A DNA stretch of 64,000 nt, taken from Gyrodactylus bullatarudis (taxonomy: Eukaryota > Platyhelminthes > Monogenea > Gyrodactylidea > Gyrodactylidae). The stretch is taken from NCBI GenBank assembly GCA_012064415.1, contig SSNU01000088.1, positions 80,526 to 144,525 on the forward strand. Direction: 5' to 3'. The position numbers and the translations under genes are program-made. Shown here one piece after another: positions 22,101 through 37,100 of this stretch. The notes under the pieces are model-generated. The model worked only from the letters and a program-made list of their open reading frames with translations. It did no database searches and was not told where the DNA came from. Numbering within the stretch: position 1 is the stretch's first letter; each line of letters opens with the position of its first letter.

Positions 22101-25100
22101 AATGATTTCACTAAGTTGATTTAACAATCGACATACCCCTCTTTTCAATCAAAGCAAACAACTACGTCAATAACTCAAACGAGTGGAAGACCCCCTTTTT
22201 TCTTATTTCATGTTGTAAAAGTTAATTAAGTTAAGACTATGTGCAGACCTCAACAATAGGCTTTTTACCAGGGTATAAAAAATTAATTTTTCAAATCTGC
22301 TTACAAGGGGTGATATTAGACTAAAATTAGTTTGTCTGTTATCAATAGCCGCAACAAAATTGAAAGATAAATTAATCAAAATTAAAATGATGATTTAAAA
22401 TATCTCTTTAAAAATGGTAAGGAGAACTGATTAGAATAAACACTAATATAAGGTACAAATTAATAAGGTACATACTTTTCTAATGACACATTGAGTCTTG
22501 TTATGATTTGGCCAAAATTCAATGTCACAATCAATGCACGAGTTATTGACAATAATCTGATTACTAAGACACTCCTCACAGTTCCAGCAACAGGGGACCT
22601 CTTTGGAATATTTGCGAACAAAGCCTAGGCTGAAAGAATTGTATTCAACATTGATGAGATGGAAATAAATGAAGGCTCCCATAGTTAATAACTAAAACTT
22701 ACTTGCAAGTTTTAATTAACTCATAATTTTGAGCCTAAAAGTTTTTCAGTTTTACACCTTTTTCTACAGATAGACCAATACAAGCCAGAAGACAACAGTA
22801 GTCAGGTAGCAAGCGAACAACGTTATAGTCAATCTTTGCTGAACAGCTCCCTACTTGGTTCAAAATTATGATAAGATTACTACATTTTTGAAGATAAAAC
22901 TTGAGAAACTCAATAAATGGTCAAGATATATTTTAGTGAATGCGTAGTAAAAATTCATTGAAAATTGAGCGGCGATTTGAAAAAACTTGGATTTTTAGAA
23001 CTGAATAACATAATCATGAAGCATTTCCGAAACATAATAATAATGATTAGAATTGATAGTTTTATCAGAAAAGTTGGTACTAATATGAGGTTAAAAAATT
23101 CACCCTACCTTAGTATACACTTACACTGTTCAGCAAAAATTATGTATTATTTTGATTTTTTGACATCTTATAGATTCTGATGCGCTGAATTCAATGGTGT
23201 AAACCGTTTTTCGATTGATTTGGGAATCTCGACAAAAATTGGATCTGAAGTTTTGATCCGAGTTTTTTTAATCTCAGTGATCTGGTGGCGGTATAAAAGA
23301 CATATATGTGTCATATGATACACCAAAATGTAGCTAAATAACTCTTCTTTCTAAATAGTTTTATCTCAGTATGGTTAACAGATTTTTTTGAGTAAAAAAT
23401 CAGCGTCAAAGCTCAAAAATTTGAGCATTTTATAATAATTTTGTTATGCATTCAATAATTATTGAATTTGTGAGACATTATACACTTTTTGTCTATATTT
23501 ATACATTTTTTCTTGCAATTTTCTAAAATATTGAGTTTAAAAAAATAGTAAATGCTCATCTTCATTTCAATTAGCATCAGATTGGTCAGATTATAATTGA
23601 GCAGTGAAAATGATCGAGAAAACTTTCACAAGATGATCGTTCATAAGGTCATTCAATCTACCCTAGAGTCACAAATTAATAACCACAGGGTGTTTTGGTA
23701 AAAAGATTTCGAAAAGTACCTAACGAAAAAAGAAGAAGGATACATACTAGAAATCGGAATATGCATGGGAAACATTAATTCCGTTGTTTTTGTGTTCATC
23801 TAGTGGAATGTTTTGATAAAAATCTCAATTCTTCTCCCCCTTGATCACGAGTGGGGGGACTCAAAAGTTTCGTCTCACGTCACTTATACAAAAAGAGAGA
23901 TGAACACAATATACATACTTATCTGGTAAAAAAACTAAATTATTACTTAAAATTTATGAGATTATACGCAACAGACTGTGGAAAATTATCTCACGAAATT
24001 CCATTTCCAGATCATGCAATATTCATAAATAATAACAGTAAAACTATATTACTGTACTATTTGTATCTGTGTATTTGTGTACATATGGGGTATAATGTGA
24101 GATAAGAGTAAGTTATGAGTGATGTTTACCTGCAATCCTTGGAACATCGACTCTCTGGAACTGTGCCCATTGTTTCATTTGGCCATATTGGACGGAAGTT
24201 ACTCATCTTCAATACTCCAGCATGATATGTGCCCACCTTATTGTAAGTGTAATACTTGAAGTTGGAATTAGAACTAATGGCATAGTTGTAGATTCCATAC
24301 TTGGCGAGACCATCTCCATTTTCATCGAAATTTACAGATGAATTGAATTTCTCTGGAATAATAATAAGATTTAGTAAAAGAAGAGCATAAGACAGGTAAA
24401 AATTTTTAATAAACCTGATTGACATGAAGATGAGATTTTAATATCTTGACATCCAAGTCTCGAGAAAGTCAAAAAGTAAAACTTTCGAATTCTTCTGCAA
24501 AAAAAACTCAATTTGGCTAGGATAAGGCTCATTCGAAAATGCGATCAAAAATTCCAATTTTTCAATGTTTGATCTAAAAATTTTCATAGATTATAATTAT
24601 AGCGAATAAAAAATGATTCAATACCGAAATCCGGGATCAGTATGAGACAAAATTTCGAATTTGGCCCTTGAAACCCGTCATTTTTTGATAAAAAGTTGAA
24701 TTTTTCACTATCTTGGCCGAATTCTAAAATATTTGAATGAAATAAGAAGATGCCAGAGTATTTCACAACTGTTTAGTTCTCTATTTCGGGCATACTCATC
24801 TGTCTGATACACACCATCCAAATAAAGATTTTACAAATAAGAGAGTAGACCTTGTTCGACCAGTTTTGCAGTTTTTTTCAACTAAGTCATAACTGTTGAA
24901 GAAATTTAATTTTTTAGTTAAAACACAAGTCATGATTAATTCAACTAGCTTTGTAATTCTTCCTCAGAATGAATTGAATAAGTATCTAGTTCCGTATCTT
25001 GCTCAAATTCTGGTCTTGAATTCAAGGATTCGAGATCTTTCAAAAATGCCTCAATTCTACAGAATCTTGGATGATTTTATCCAAGGCGAAATGTCACCTG

Positions 25101-28100
25101 AATACTCTTATAGAACGCTTAACCAAAAATCTTTCAAATCAAAGTACCCAGAAATATTGATGCTTTTCAATTTTGGAAATATCTAAACAGAGTGATTGCC
25201 TTTCTAATGGTATCGAATTTGTTTGAATTTATTTTAGTTTAAGTGACATTACTTATCGTACCACCTAATTTATTAGAAGATTAGTTTAGAAAAGAAAATT
25301 TATTCCCGAAAGTTATACAAGAGTGAAAATCTTTGGTACAGAATTTCAGGCGTTTAAGTCCCTTAGAGTTCCGGAGAATTTAATTTCATAATTCGCATTC
25401 AATCGTTTGCCTTTATCCTCTGATTACTTGGGTCATTTTTTGATTCGGAAATTGAAATGTTTAGCAGATGGATTTAAAGCGATTACAAATTCGAATTTTA
25501 CAGGTATGATTACTCGATAAAAGTTATCTCAATTTTTATCTATAACCTTGGGAAATAGGCTTTCAAAAAATTTTTTTTTTTAATTTCAATTTCTGGAAAA
25601 AACACCTTTCTTTAAATAAGTATAGCACTAATTTTTGAGGCTTAGATGTATAATGATGAATACTCTTGGAATTTCCTTTCGTAAGAGACTTGTGTGTTGA
25701 GAGAATTAAATGAAAATATGGGAAGAGAGAACATGCGATAAACATAAGATTCCAATTATAATTCCCTGGTGTTGTATGGAAGAATTCAATTTTGTTGTTG
25801 AAATCAGTACTACAATTAGCTTCAATTTTAATGAAAAAATAAATATGATCAATATATAGATAGAAAGGAGAGAGTTAGTAGTCTGTGAGTATAGATATGG
25901 CTATTCTGTTTTGAAGGGCAAAGAACCGAAAGGAAAGATGTAGAGATTGAGAGTGAGTGGGATATGACTCTCTACTTTATTAATTCAATTGATTAGGGGA
26001 CTTTTTTTGGTAATAAACATGGTCATGTCACGCGAGGAAAATATAATTAGAGATATTTTTCCCTCAAGTTATAGGGAACTAAACAACGAGAAAATGTAAG
26101 AGACTCTGTGGAGTAGACTTCTTCCTGATTGTATTTCAAAATGAACACTTTTAAAAGTACAACCCGTTTTCTATTCCTCTCTATCCAAATCATTTAATTT
26201 ACTCAAGTTATGTACCTAAACCATGATTCTATCTGACCAATGAAATTTAAGTATGTAAATTATTATTTCTGAATAGGGTTTTATGGGAAATAAATAGCTT
26301 GAAGTAGATTAGACTTCTCAAAATGATGTACAGGGAAAACCTATTTTTATAATGTTTCTTAAATATTTGATTTCTACTAAAATTTTATAAATAAAGCATA
26401 TTTAACTTATAATAATCAGTCATTTGGCTTATAACCCAGAGTTAACACTTTATCCTTTTCATTTCGGCTAAATACTTGGACAAAGCTTCAACATGTTCTT
26501 CACTTGGCATCATATGAAAGAATAACAAATACACTTTTTGTTAATGATATTAACTTGATATCATGGTTAATCATGATTGTATAGTAGTAGAGAGGTCAAT
26601 TTTTTAACATCCAGATGTACAAAGCTCATTTTAAAGAGAATTTTTCAACGTAAAAAAGTTCCTAATAAACTATGCATTTTAAATTTTGCTAACTCCAAAT
26701 CGAAATTGAAAATGCCGATTTTTGAATTAGCGCCAATTTTCAATGAATTTTTCTACTAAAATTGATAGAAACTAAATTTTGTGCCATTTGAATACAATTT
26801 TAATTAGAAATAGGTTCGTAAGGTATTGTTCAGCACTGGATATTCTAGTAATTTTTTTTATTAATTTGGGATCTGTTGAAGATGGTTGTGAAAATGGTAT
26901 TTTGGGGTATCAGAGAATCAAAAATTTTGAATTTAAATTAGATAGATGGCATTTTCTAAGCTAGATCTAACAGACTCGCATTGCAGCCGGAACATTGTCT
27001 CGAAAAAAAATTTAACTCTCCCTAATGTATAGAAATCAGATTTATCATGAAATGAAATTCATATACAGAGATTATTTGAGTATTAGCAATTAACTCTGGC
27101 GATGATATGATTCACGCAATTTGTCAAAAGCTTCCGAAACTCCGCTTAAAATCATATTTGTAGATATAAAAGAAAAGATTTTTTATTCACTAAATGTACA
27201 TTTCAGTAGTGACACATACATACAGATAAAAGTTTAAAATTGATTGAAAATAATAAATTACGAATACTGAAAGAAGTATAGTAAAAGTTGAAAAATATAA
27301 GAATATAATGTGAGACCATGGTAATTGAAGATTATAAGAGTAATTTTTCTGAGCACACAGGTTTGGTTTAAAGTGATTGAGGAAGAATTTTTCCTTCACC
27401 CACAATTCTGCGCTGTGATCACCTGCATTATTATACAAAATTGAGTAATTAGAAATTGAAGCCTCATGATTCTCCTGTTAATTAGAGAATGATCAGAGGC
27501 AATTTACCAATTCTTTGTCAACTATCGAGGTACTTAAGAAACAAATGAACTAGATTTCTTCCACGAATGAGCCAATGTTTATAGACTGTTAAAACTGTAA
27601 AGGGAAATATGCTTTGGAAAACTGGAGCAGGTGGAGTGTGATGAGAGGATAACGAAACAAGGAAGAATCTCTGACGTGTATAAAATAAACACAAATCAAT
27701 CATTTCAACTATGGAAAGAGTAATAGTAGATCTCTGGATAAAAAATTAATGAATAAATGAAATGATAGATAAACTCTTCCCTTTGTAATAAGAGTAATAG
27801 GTGAGCTTGGTGTGTGTGTTAATGGGTGAAGAGTACTCTCGTAGACTTTTCAAATAGAGTCAATCTCTTTTGGCTAAACTTTTTTAATGTAAAATTCCAT
27901 CAATTTGAGAAAACTGATCAAGGTAATGTGTGCTTTTATGTATGTACTCGTATACTATACCACATCAAGGCTATTTATTGTATGTGAATTAAAAAAAATC
28001 AGTTCAAGTTATTGTAGAAGATTATTCATATTATTGAATGAGCATAGTAACTCGTATTCTATTCCGAACTGTAATTCATTCATTAAGCTTCTATAAATTT

Positions 28101-31100
28101 TACTATATTGATTGAGATATTATCTTGAATAGATTTTTATGAATTAGCGTGGTATTTATTGCCTATTAGGTAACTTATTCGCCCTTCAATTTCCCTGGGC
28201 TATGTGAGTATTTTGATATTTTTCTTCAAAAGTCTAGGCATTCACTTTAATTCATTAAATTGAATTTAAGACAAGACCTCAAGACTCTTATTCCAGATAC
28301 AATTTTATCACGTAAGTAAACAAGGAGTATTCCCCATGAGTAATTTGTTAATTTTAAACATTTCAGTAGTGTATACCAGCTGTATTTCAAGATTTCATCA
28401 AACTTTAAGGTTTTATGCATCAAGAATATTTTTAATTTAATCTAATAATTCAATTACTTTTCAGTAGCTGTTCAGATTCTAGGGTTTGAAAGGAGATAAA
28501 TAAACTTCCCGCTGCTCGATATGCAACTGTAGTGGTATTTAAATATAAACATTTAAAAGTACACTCTAATGGAAAGTATGCAAGTTTGTTGAGTTCATTA
28601 GATGAAGCTATATGTAGCTATCAATTTGAAGTAAAAATAAATTTCTGAGTTACAATCAAAGGTGTAAATTTCTTATGATCAGCTTTCAGGCAGTATGAGA
28701 AATCCAAAGTATACTTGCTTAAAGTACAAATCCAAAGTAAAAATATAGAGTAGTATAGATAAAACCACTAAAAGTTGCTTTAGAAGGGTTATAGTAAGGA
28801 CGAAAATTTGTATTGTATTTTGTTGACGAGAAATACGCAAAATATTGTTACATAAGCCTAACAAGATCATAGGGAGGCTTTGTAAGAAATTAAAATTACT
28901 ATGGAGTAAAATAATTTAAGAAAGTTAATAGTTGGGGCACTTTAGTCATAAATTTCAGTTTTGTATGTATTGGGCAGTTGGGTGGAAAATTGAAAAATGT
29001 AAATTTAATTTATCCCTCAAGTGTGTATCTATTCTCGGCTATTGGGGGGAGGGAACTAGCTCAACTATCAAGGAAGATGACATTTGTGAGTATGAGGCAA
29101 TGTGACTTTCGGAGAAGAAGAAGGGAATTTGATTATCTCATATTTATGGATACGATTGCATTCTCAATTACTTTCGAGCCGAGGTTAGTAGGCAAATAAG
29201 GAGTGGGGAGTCGAAGAGGGAAAGAAATGTTCTGCAATCTATCGTATCTTATATTATCCAGATAATTCAGGAATCTAACCTGGCATTTGATTCCAAAGGC
29301 TACTATGGACGATTGAAGGGCAAAAAGGTTATACTTGAAACTGTTGGCCGATTCCTTTAGGATCCAGCATTAGAAAATTGCTCTACATCTCGAAATTGTA
29401 TAAATGAGTATCGTAGCCCAAGTGTTAAGGTAAAAGTTGATGATTCAAGTTCATATCTGATTGACTCCTAATTTTCCAAAGAAATAAAACTTTGTTCCCA
29501 TAGGATATGAAGCAATAATATTTTCTTTATCTGCTTATTATTACCATAAATCATTAGAATCGTTCGATTTTTCAAATATTTTTGGTTGAGCAGTGCCCCT
29601 TTTGATGATGAGATTACTATTTTTGAAGATAAAAATTAAGAAATTCATTTAATGGCCAGATATTCCGGATTTTAGTGAATGCGTAGTAAAAATTCATTAA
29701 AAATCAGCGGCGATTTAAAAACTTTTGGATTTTTTAAACCGAATGAAATAATGGAGAATCATTTTCGACACATACTTCAATACAAAATAATGCTTAGAAT
29801 TTATAGTTGGTCCTAAAGTGAGGTTAAAAATTTCACCCTAGCCTATTGAGCACTGCTCTAGTCAGCATATCCGGAAAATAAAAAAACATGAAAAAAGATT
29901 AAATTGGGACGGCATAGATTTTTACAATTCATGACAAAATCACTATTTTTAATGAGAAAAAGTTGAAAACGTTTTCATTCTAATGCTGAAATTCCGTTTT
30001 TCCTTGCATTTCTCAACTATTTTGAACAAAAATTTTCAGCTCAAAGTTTTTGAAAAACTAATCACACCAAGTAATAGCTTCATTATATATATTTACCTGC
30101 AAGTAATCGGCTATTTTAACCCTTAAAATTCCAGTTATCGATAAAAAATTGGGTCATTTATATCCAAAAACAGGCTACCATGAAAGCTTTAACAAATTGC
30201 ATATAATTCTACAGTTATGATTACTCTTTATCCCACTTATTATCTCTGACCTCGGGAAATAGGTTTTCAAAAAAATGTTTTAAACAAAAATTAACTTTCT
30301 ATGAGTAAGTATAGCACTAATTTTATACGAAAATGATATGTGATAGAAGGGTTAATACCCACAAATTATTTAGTATACTAAAATTAGTAAATGTATATAA
30401 TTCTCTGTGTTCACCATCAAAAGTTAACTATAATTGATTACTAAACTGCATACACACTACATAATATAGTATTACACTTGAGTTTATGATTTATTGTTGA
30501 TTCACTTTCAATTAATTAATCAGATCTACTATGATTATTTATTATCTGCCTCACTCTCTCTCTCTCTCTTGCATCAGCATTAAAGATTAACAGACACTTG
30601 ATAAGACTACTTTCAACTTTGGCCAGGTAGATTAATGATTGGGAATAAAGAGTTAAGTGATTCTTACATTGATAGAAAAAGGATTAGATTACATATAGAT
30701 GATATCTCTCCATTCGGCCATCTCAGCCAATGAGAAAAGAGCAATGATTATGTATTCGAATGAGAGAGTATGAGCAATTTTCAAAAGAAATAAAGGTCAA
30801 TCAAAGTTTCCAGGAGAAATGTTGAAATAAACAAGGAGAACTATAGAATTTCCCCTTAACACTTGACTTGATAAGTTGACAATAAATATTTTATGCTCCA
30901 AGAATCGACCAAAAATTTAATGCCAAAACAAGATTTACACTTGGTGTTTGAAATGTTTACAATGCAGCATTGATAAAAGCAGTACAGACTTGAAAAGGTG
31001 ACCACTAAGGTGTTCATTAGTTATAAGCTAATAGTGCCTATTTCTTGAGGTCACCTAAGGTGTATTTAAAAGTTATCACAAGATCTATACCACTGTGTAT

Positions 31101-34100
31101 AACTCATCTAACTTTTTAATCGATTTGATAGAGGATTAAATTTTGAGAGAGAAATCCTTTCGAGTTGTATATTTTAAATTTTATTTGAAAATTTAAATTT
31201 TTAAATCCACGCCAACAAATTTTGAATGAATTTTACTACAATAATTGATAAAAATCACGTTTTTGAGCAGTCTGTATGACATTTCTAATGGAATTTGTTC
31301 TGATAATTATTTAAAACATATCCTGATCCTTGTCTGAAAATTTTAATGGGTTTTAAAGAATTTTCTTATGAGTATCCGAACAATGAAATTTTTGAATTTA
31401 ATTTCGTATTTGTAATAGTGCTACACTACTCACAAAGTTTATCTAGAATTATTTCGTTCTCAAGTGCTTTGGTCCTTATTCATATTATAAAAAAAATAAA
31501 AACTATCTCTAAATGACCATTTTGGTCCATATTCCCCAGGTTTAAGGTGCGAGATTTACGAAGATAACTTTATCTTTTAAAGTCAAATCTTGCTGAATTT
31601 CAATGAATTGACCAAGTTTATAGTAAAATTAATTGTCACAATGACAACACTAGTTGTTCAATACAAAGCCTTGGAGCTTACCCTATAAAATTTATCAGTC
31701 TCACTTCCAGGAAATTATTGAGGTAAGACAGATTTATTGCAACAACTCGGTTAGATTATAAAGTATTATATATAACCACTGGCTTATTAAAAGACTATCC
31801 AAGTTTTATTACCTATTCGTTTGTTAATTTTGTCTCTCTGTGTCGTCTACAATGCAAGGAAGCAAGACTAAGTAGGCAAAGCATGAGGAGAGCATCTCGG
31901 TTTATGTAGAAACTTTCTTCCCTATAGAGAGTCTCTCTAAAGTGTAGAGTTTACACCCTATCTGTATGTATGTAATGATAATTCAAAAGAAGAGGAGAGA
32001 GAACAAGACTAGAAATTGAATATACAGATTCAATGTATTGGCTTGTTTCTATAAATTGCATTCAACTCGCTAGAACTACAGAAGAAGAATGTGCAAAAAA
32101 GTTGAAGGAATGATGAAAAAGAGAATATGGATTACAACCACTTGTGATAATACTAATAATAATATTAACTTAAGCAAATAGTGTGATCACCACTCTTCCC
32201 CTTTTTAGGAATGGGTTAGGAAAATTAGAAATACGACTCAATATTGATTAGAAATTTAAATTTGGACGCATCCAACTTTAAAACAGTCTAGTTTTGACCT
32301 GGAATAATATTTCATTATGAAATTCTAGGAAAGGGCTAAACTTTTAATTCTGCATTTAATGGTAAACGTGGATTTTCTTAACTTTCTTATTTCTGAAGCT
32401 AGAATTTTGAAAAGCATACCAAACGATAGATCTTTATATAACTAAATCTTTTACATAAAAATATTTTCGAAAAAATATTATTTAAGGCTATTTATATGAA
32501 ACACAACAGGAATCCTATTTAAAAATCAAAAATTCAATGTGCTTGAATTTCATTGGTTGAATGTTCCCTATACTCTCATTGGTTCAGAAAAATCATGGTT
32601 TAGGTATATAAGCGAGATGTAAAAAACGATTTGGGCAGAGTGGGATAGAAAACCGGTACTTCACCTGTATAGTTATATGAGAATGTATAATATACAGTGT
32701 ATATACGAATTTATGACTTTTACAAAATTCTTTTATTATCAATCAAGTCGAAAATGATGAAGATTTTTGGAATCTAGATAATGAGGGCCACTTTAACTAT
32801 ATAAAAGAAATCAAATTCCAATAAAATTAAGGCGTATACCAAAGGGAGAGTGATTAAAAGTTGATTTTTAGGTACACAAAAAGACAAGAGCTCACTAAAA
32901 ATAACTCAAAATTCATTAAAAAGGGAATTTGGCGCTACATTGAGGTTTGAAATGTGCCATAATCTTGATCAAATTCAATTTCTTGATGAAAAAATTGAGA
33001 ATTTTATAAAGATTATAAATTTTTATCTTCATATTAGCTAGGTGCGGGAAATATTCGAATTTTAGATCTTATTTTTGCCTTGTTTTTTACAATTCCAAAG
33101 AGATAATCTCTAAAATTAGTACAAATTTCAATTTTTTAGCAAAAGTGAAAAATTCAAATCTTCTCGTACATTTTATTTTTTAAAGATCTGAATGAATTTA
33201 TCCTGCAATCCGATCTGATCAACATTTAACTCGCAAGAACTACAAATCAGTGTGAAGGACAAAGAATATGGATTACCACTTGTGATAATATTGATATGAT
33301 ACAGTGGTATGACACTCCATATAAAAGAATTTATTACTTTGCCGTTATTATTCTAATTTTCTAAAATAATAATATATAATTTTATTTCATTCATTCATAT
33401 ATTTATTCAAGTGATATACTTCTCTGTGGTTTCTTATGCATCTCTAGAAAATTTCTTAACTGGGTCATATGCTTTTTATAGGGCTCATGCAGGGGGGGGG
33501 GGGGAATAATTTTCTACTCGAAAAAGAAATAGTCTAGATTTTATGCAGTGGGAGTGTTATAATATAATATTTATAGTATAATATTAGTATAAAGATGGTT
33601 TTTTTTCAGTATAACAACTCCCCAAGAAAGATTGAACAAATATTTTCCGGATATATATAGTATATTACAATTTCTCATGTCTAATATATTCTATGCTTAG
33701 TATATTAGAGTCACAAGTATTCATATTAATATACTTGGTTGAAAACAGTTTGGAGGGAAATTTATCATGGGAATTTTCTTAGCTAATTTTTTGTAGAGGA
33801 AAAGAAATGGTCTCTCTGATTAAAGAGAATGTTAATTATGTGTATGTGTATTAGATAGAAAGTCAACATTTTTTTAGCCTCGATTTTTCAAAATGCGCCA
33901 AAATACTTGAATGAATTTTTACTACGACAAGTGACAAGATTAAGATTTTTGAATTTCAAAAATAAATAGGTCTTTTAGGGAAAATTGAGTATCTTTGACA
34001 TGTTGAGAGAAATGCATGAAGAATAATTAATAGGCTCACCTTGGATGGTATTATTGATGAGGATTTTGTAGAAATCTTCCCCATTGTAGTTATTGAGCTT

Positions 34101-37100
34101 TTGGATGCAGTCATCTTTCTGGGTTGGGATGGCACTATTTTCACATAACAAAATCTGCAACTCACGCAGGGCATACGCAAACGTGTAGACAGCGTCGAAA
34201 ACAAACTGAATTTTGGCCTCATGCTTGAAATCTCTTGGCAGTAGAGACCCCAAAGTCATATTGGGTTTCTCTGAACAGATACCACCGGCTGAGGTAGCAA
34301 ATGAAGTAAAAGAATTTTAATTTGGTTAGAGTGACTGTAGGTTTTAGATCTCACTATTTAGACTGGAATTGCCTTCGTCACATTTGGCCAGGTATCTCCA
34401 GTACTCACGGAACCAGGGATTTCGATCATTGGGAAAGGTTCTATTTTTCAAATAGCTTGAAAAATCCGGTACATCATTGGCCTCTATTTCTATCGTGAGA
34501 GCACCTTTGGCAACTTTCTCTCTATCCTTGACAGGAGCATTCTCTCTGCCCCATCCGTCAGAGCTGACAAAGACAAAATTCTGACTCAAATCCATACTAT
34601 TCATTACATCGAGTAGAAGAGTAACATGATCCAAAGTCAAGAATAATACAACAACCTGTAATAGAAAATAGAATCATTATAGCCTTCTTATGAATATGAT
34701 AGATTTCAAGCAGGAATTACTCTAGCTTTATCCTGTTCCTTTAGCAGATTTTTAACGATCGCCCTAGCTGAATTTTGATCACTATTTTCGTAGAGAGTTT
34801 CCTTGACAGCGATGCAAATATTTCTCTTGGCAGCTTCCTTTATAAATGCATCCATACCGGGATCTCCGTAAGAACCTGAACTCTTTACAGTGCTGACATA
34901 AGTCCAGTTAAAGTGAGAAACCTAAAAAGGTGAGTAACAAGGATGAAAAACATTTCAAGGCTATATTTTATCAAAGGTTTTGTATTTCACCAGAATGATT
35001 AGATATGTTGGGAGAAGTACATAGAGAGGATAAATCGATAATGTTATGATCTTCAAGTTTAGTTTGAGAAAAATGAGAAGCCTGGTCATGACTGGTACTG
35101 GCATTCTCTTTAATATAATCCAGATTTTGAGTCAGAGCGGAAATTGAGGTGCATTCCATTTTGAATTTAAACTCCAAGTCATAAAGAACATAAAGTAAAC
35201 TGTTTATTTCTCCCTTAAGAGAATTGAGGGCAGAGTCAGTGAAGGATTTATGTGATGTCATAAATTAGTATGTTTAACAGGCACTTTTATTTTGAAAAAA
35301 ACTGGCATTTAAACAATGAAAAATCAATTACATTTCAAGAGTTGTTTTAATCCGCTAATAGAATCTTTCAATTTTTATTTCCCATTCAGTTCCGTCCTTA
35401 AATTATGATCCCTTGTCAGCACTGATTTTTATGCCAATAAATTATTGATAGCTATACATTTATGTCTACATAGGCGAAGGGATAATAGACGTCCTCATCA
35501 GACTAATCCCTTCTTAAGATTTTAATCTCTGACCTAAGCCTAACTCATTGATTTATCTTTTTTATGCTTAATTAAATTCTTTTTATTCTTTTACTTTGAG
35601 TAAATCAATTAATATGATTGTTTTCAACTTGTATTATTCGAGAGTGCGATTATACTCTTATCTATTTATTAAATTCCTCTCTAGCTACTTTAAAGTAATT
35701 AATTTAACGAATTTTAATAATTAAATTGAGTAGTAAAATTTTTCACACAATTTGACTTTATAAAAATTCATTAAAAAATCAACTGTTTTCTTTACTTTTT
35801 ATTTATAACTTTTGCAATGTAAAATTTGCTTTCGAATAAGGGTTTTTGAACGCAATGGTATTTTACTGTATAATTCAAATAATTTTTCAAATAACTATCA
35901 AATTAATAAATAAAAATCTATTACATATTCTATGATTAATTTGTATCCTGTAGACTTGATACAAATTTCATTCAATTGTTGATTGAATTTACGGCTCGGA
36001 ATTCTAATCCAAATTCAACTCTATTATAAGGTACTGTTTATTTATTGACTAATTATAATTATAATTATAAATAGATAAAATTCTATTCTGTATTATTAAT
36101 ACAAGTGAGGCAGGATAGAAAGAGACATTTAACATCATATTCTAGCCCAGCCAACTTGTACATATTACATGAATAGAATTTCCACTACACGAGAACTAAT
36201 CTCAAAAAGATGTTATTTTTTCAATTATATTATTATTTAAAGAAAAGATTTTTCAAGGAATTTCCTCAGTTTGTTACATATCAATTCTTCTCATCTTTAT
36301 CGTCTTTGTGTTATCATAAAAAGCATTCTGTCCTATACCCACACACAGACATACAAGAGAGCAATACTCAAACATGAATAAAATCTCAATCAAGTACTAA
36401 TGAATGTGTGTACAGCACGATGTAATTCCAAGGGAAGAAGACGACATTGCCAAGATGGAAAATAATAATTTATGCAAAAAAATCAATCAACCCCTGTAAC
36501 AACAACAATAATAATAATACAGAAATACTGTAATAAATAAATTGAATTCAATTTTTTATTCTCTTGTTGCCATTCTGTTTCTCTCTGTCTCTCTCCTCAC
36601 AGAATCGATCTCCCCTCTCATGATCTAATCTAATCTTTTGAAAATATATTATTGTATTGTTCAAAAGTTTGAAAAAAGAATGATTCACTTTTGTGCTGCA
36701 CTGCTCAATGATGATATGTATAGAATTTCAATAGAGCTACAGATATACATATTGTGATCCTTGTTTTTAGAAGGAAAAAGAAGAGGAAAAAATTAAAAAT
36801 GTATCATCCCCGGAGAATTTTTCTCCCATGTTTCACTTTTACTAAGACACACACTTTCATTCTGTAGTAATTTGTGGTGTAATTTTTCATTCACGAAATA
36901 AACAAATCTATTTATTACTATTGCTTATGAATGAAATTTGTGAATAACATGAAGTAATAATTCAGTCTAATTCAGTCAGAGGGATCTTCCTGATTTAATT
37001 ATTACTTATTATTTCTTGGAATTAAATTGCTTTTTCAAAGATTTAAAAAAATGCATGTCAAATTCAATTTCACTCTGAGAATGGACACAGTTAATCTGAT

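Larger units (their letters stand above)
22476..24352 (-). other. mGluR exons 5-6: end of ligand-binding domain and cysteine-rich domain
   Basis: Exon 24130-24352 has 'NFDENGDGLAKYGIYNY' and ends with 'CSKDC'. Exon 22476-22629 has the remaining cysteine-rich repeats and 'FWPNHNKTQC'. Phases 2 and 0; the intron between them is 1.5 kb. Confidence 0.9.

Noticed and set aside
24896..25186. Open frame of 96 codons as a gene
   Set aside because: It starts with TTG, lies inside mGluR intron 4 among repeats, and shows no motif. Its first ATG at 24932 leaves only about 85 codons.
27190..27438. Minus-strand frame as an mGluR exon
   Set aside because: Phases and homology join exon 4 directly to exon 5 (24130-24352); this frame overlaps a repeat related to 56046-56396.
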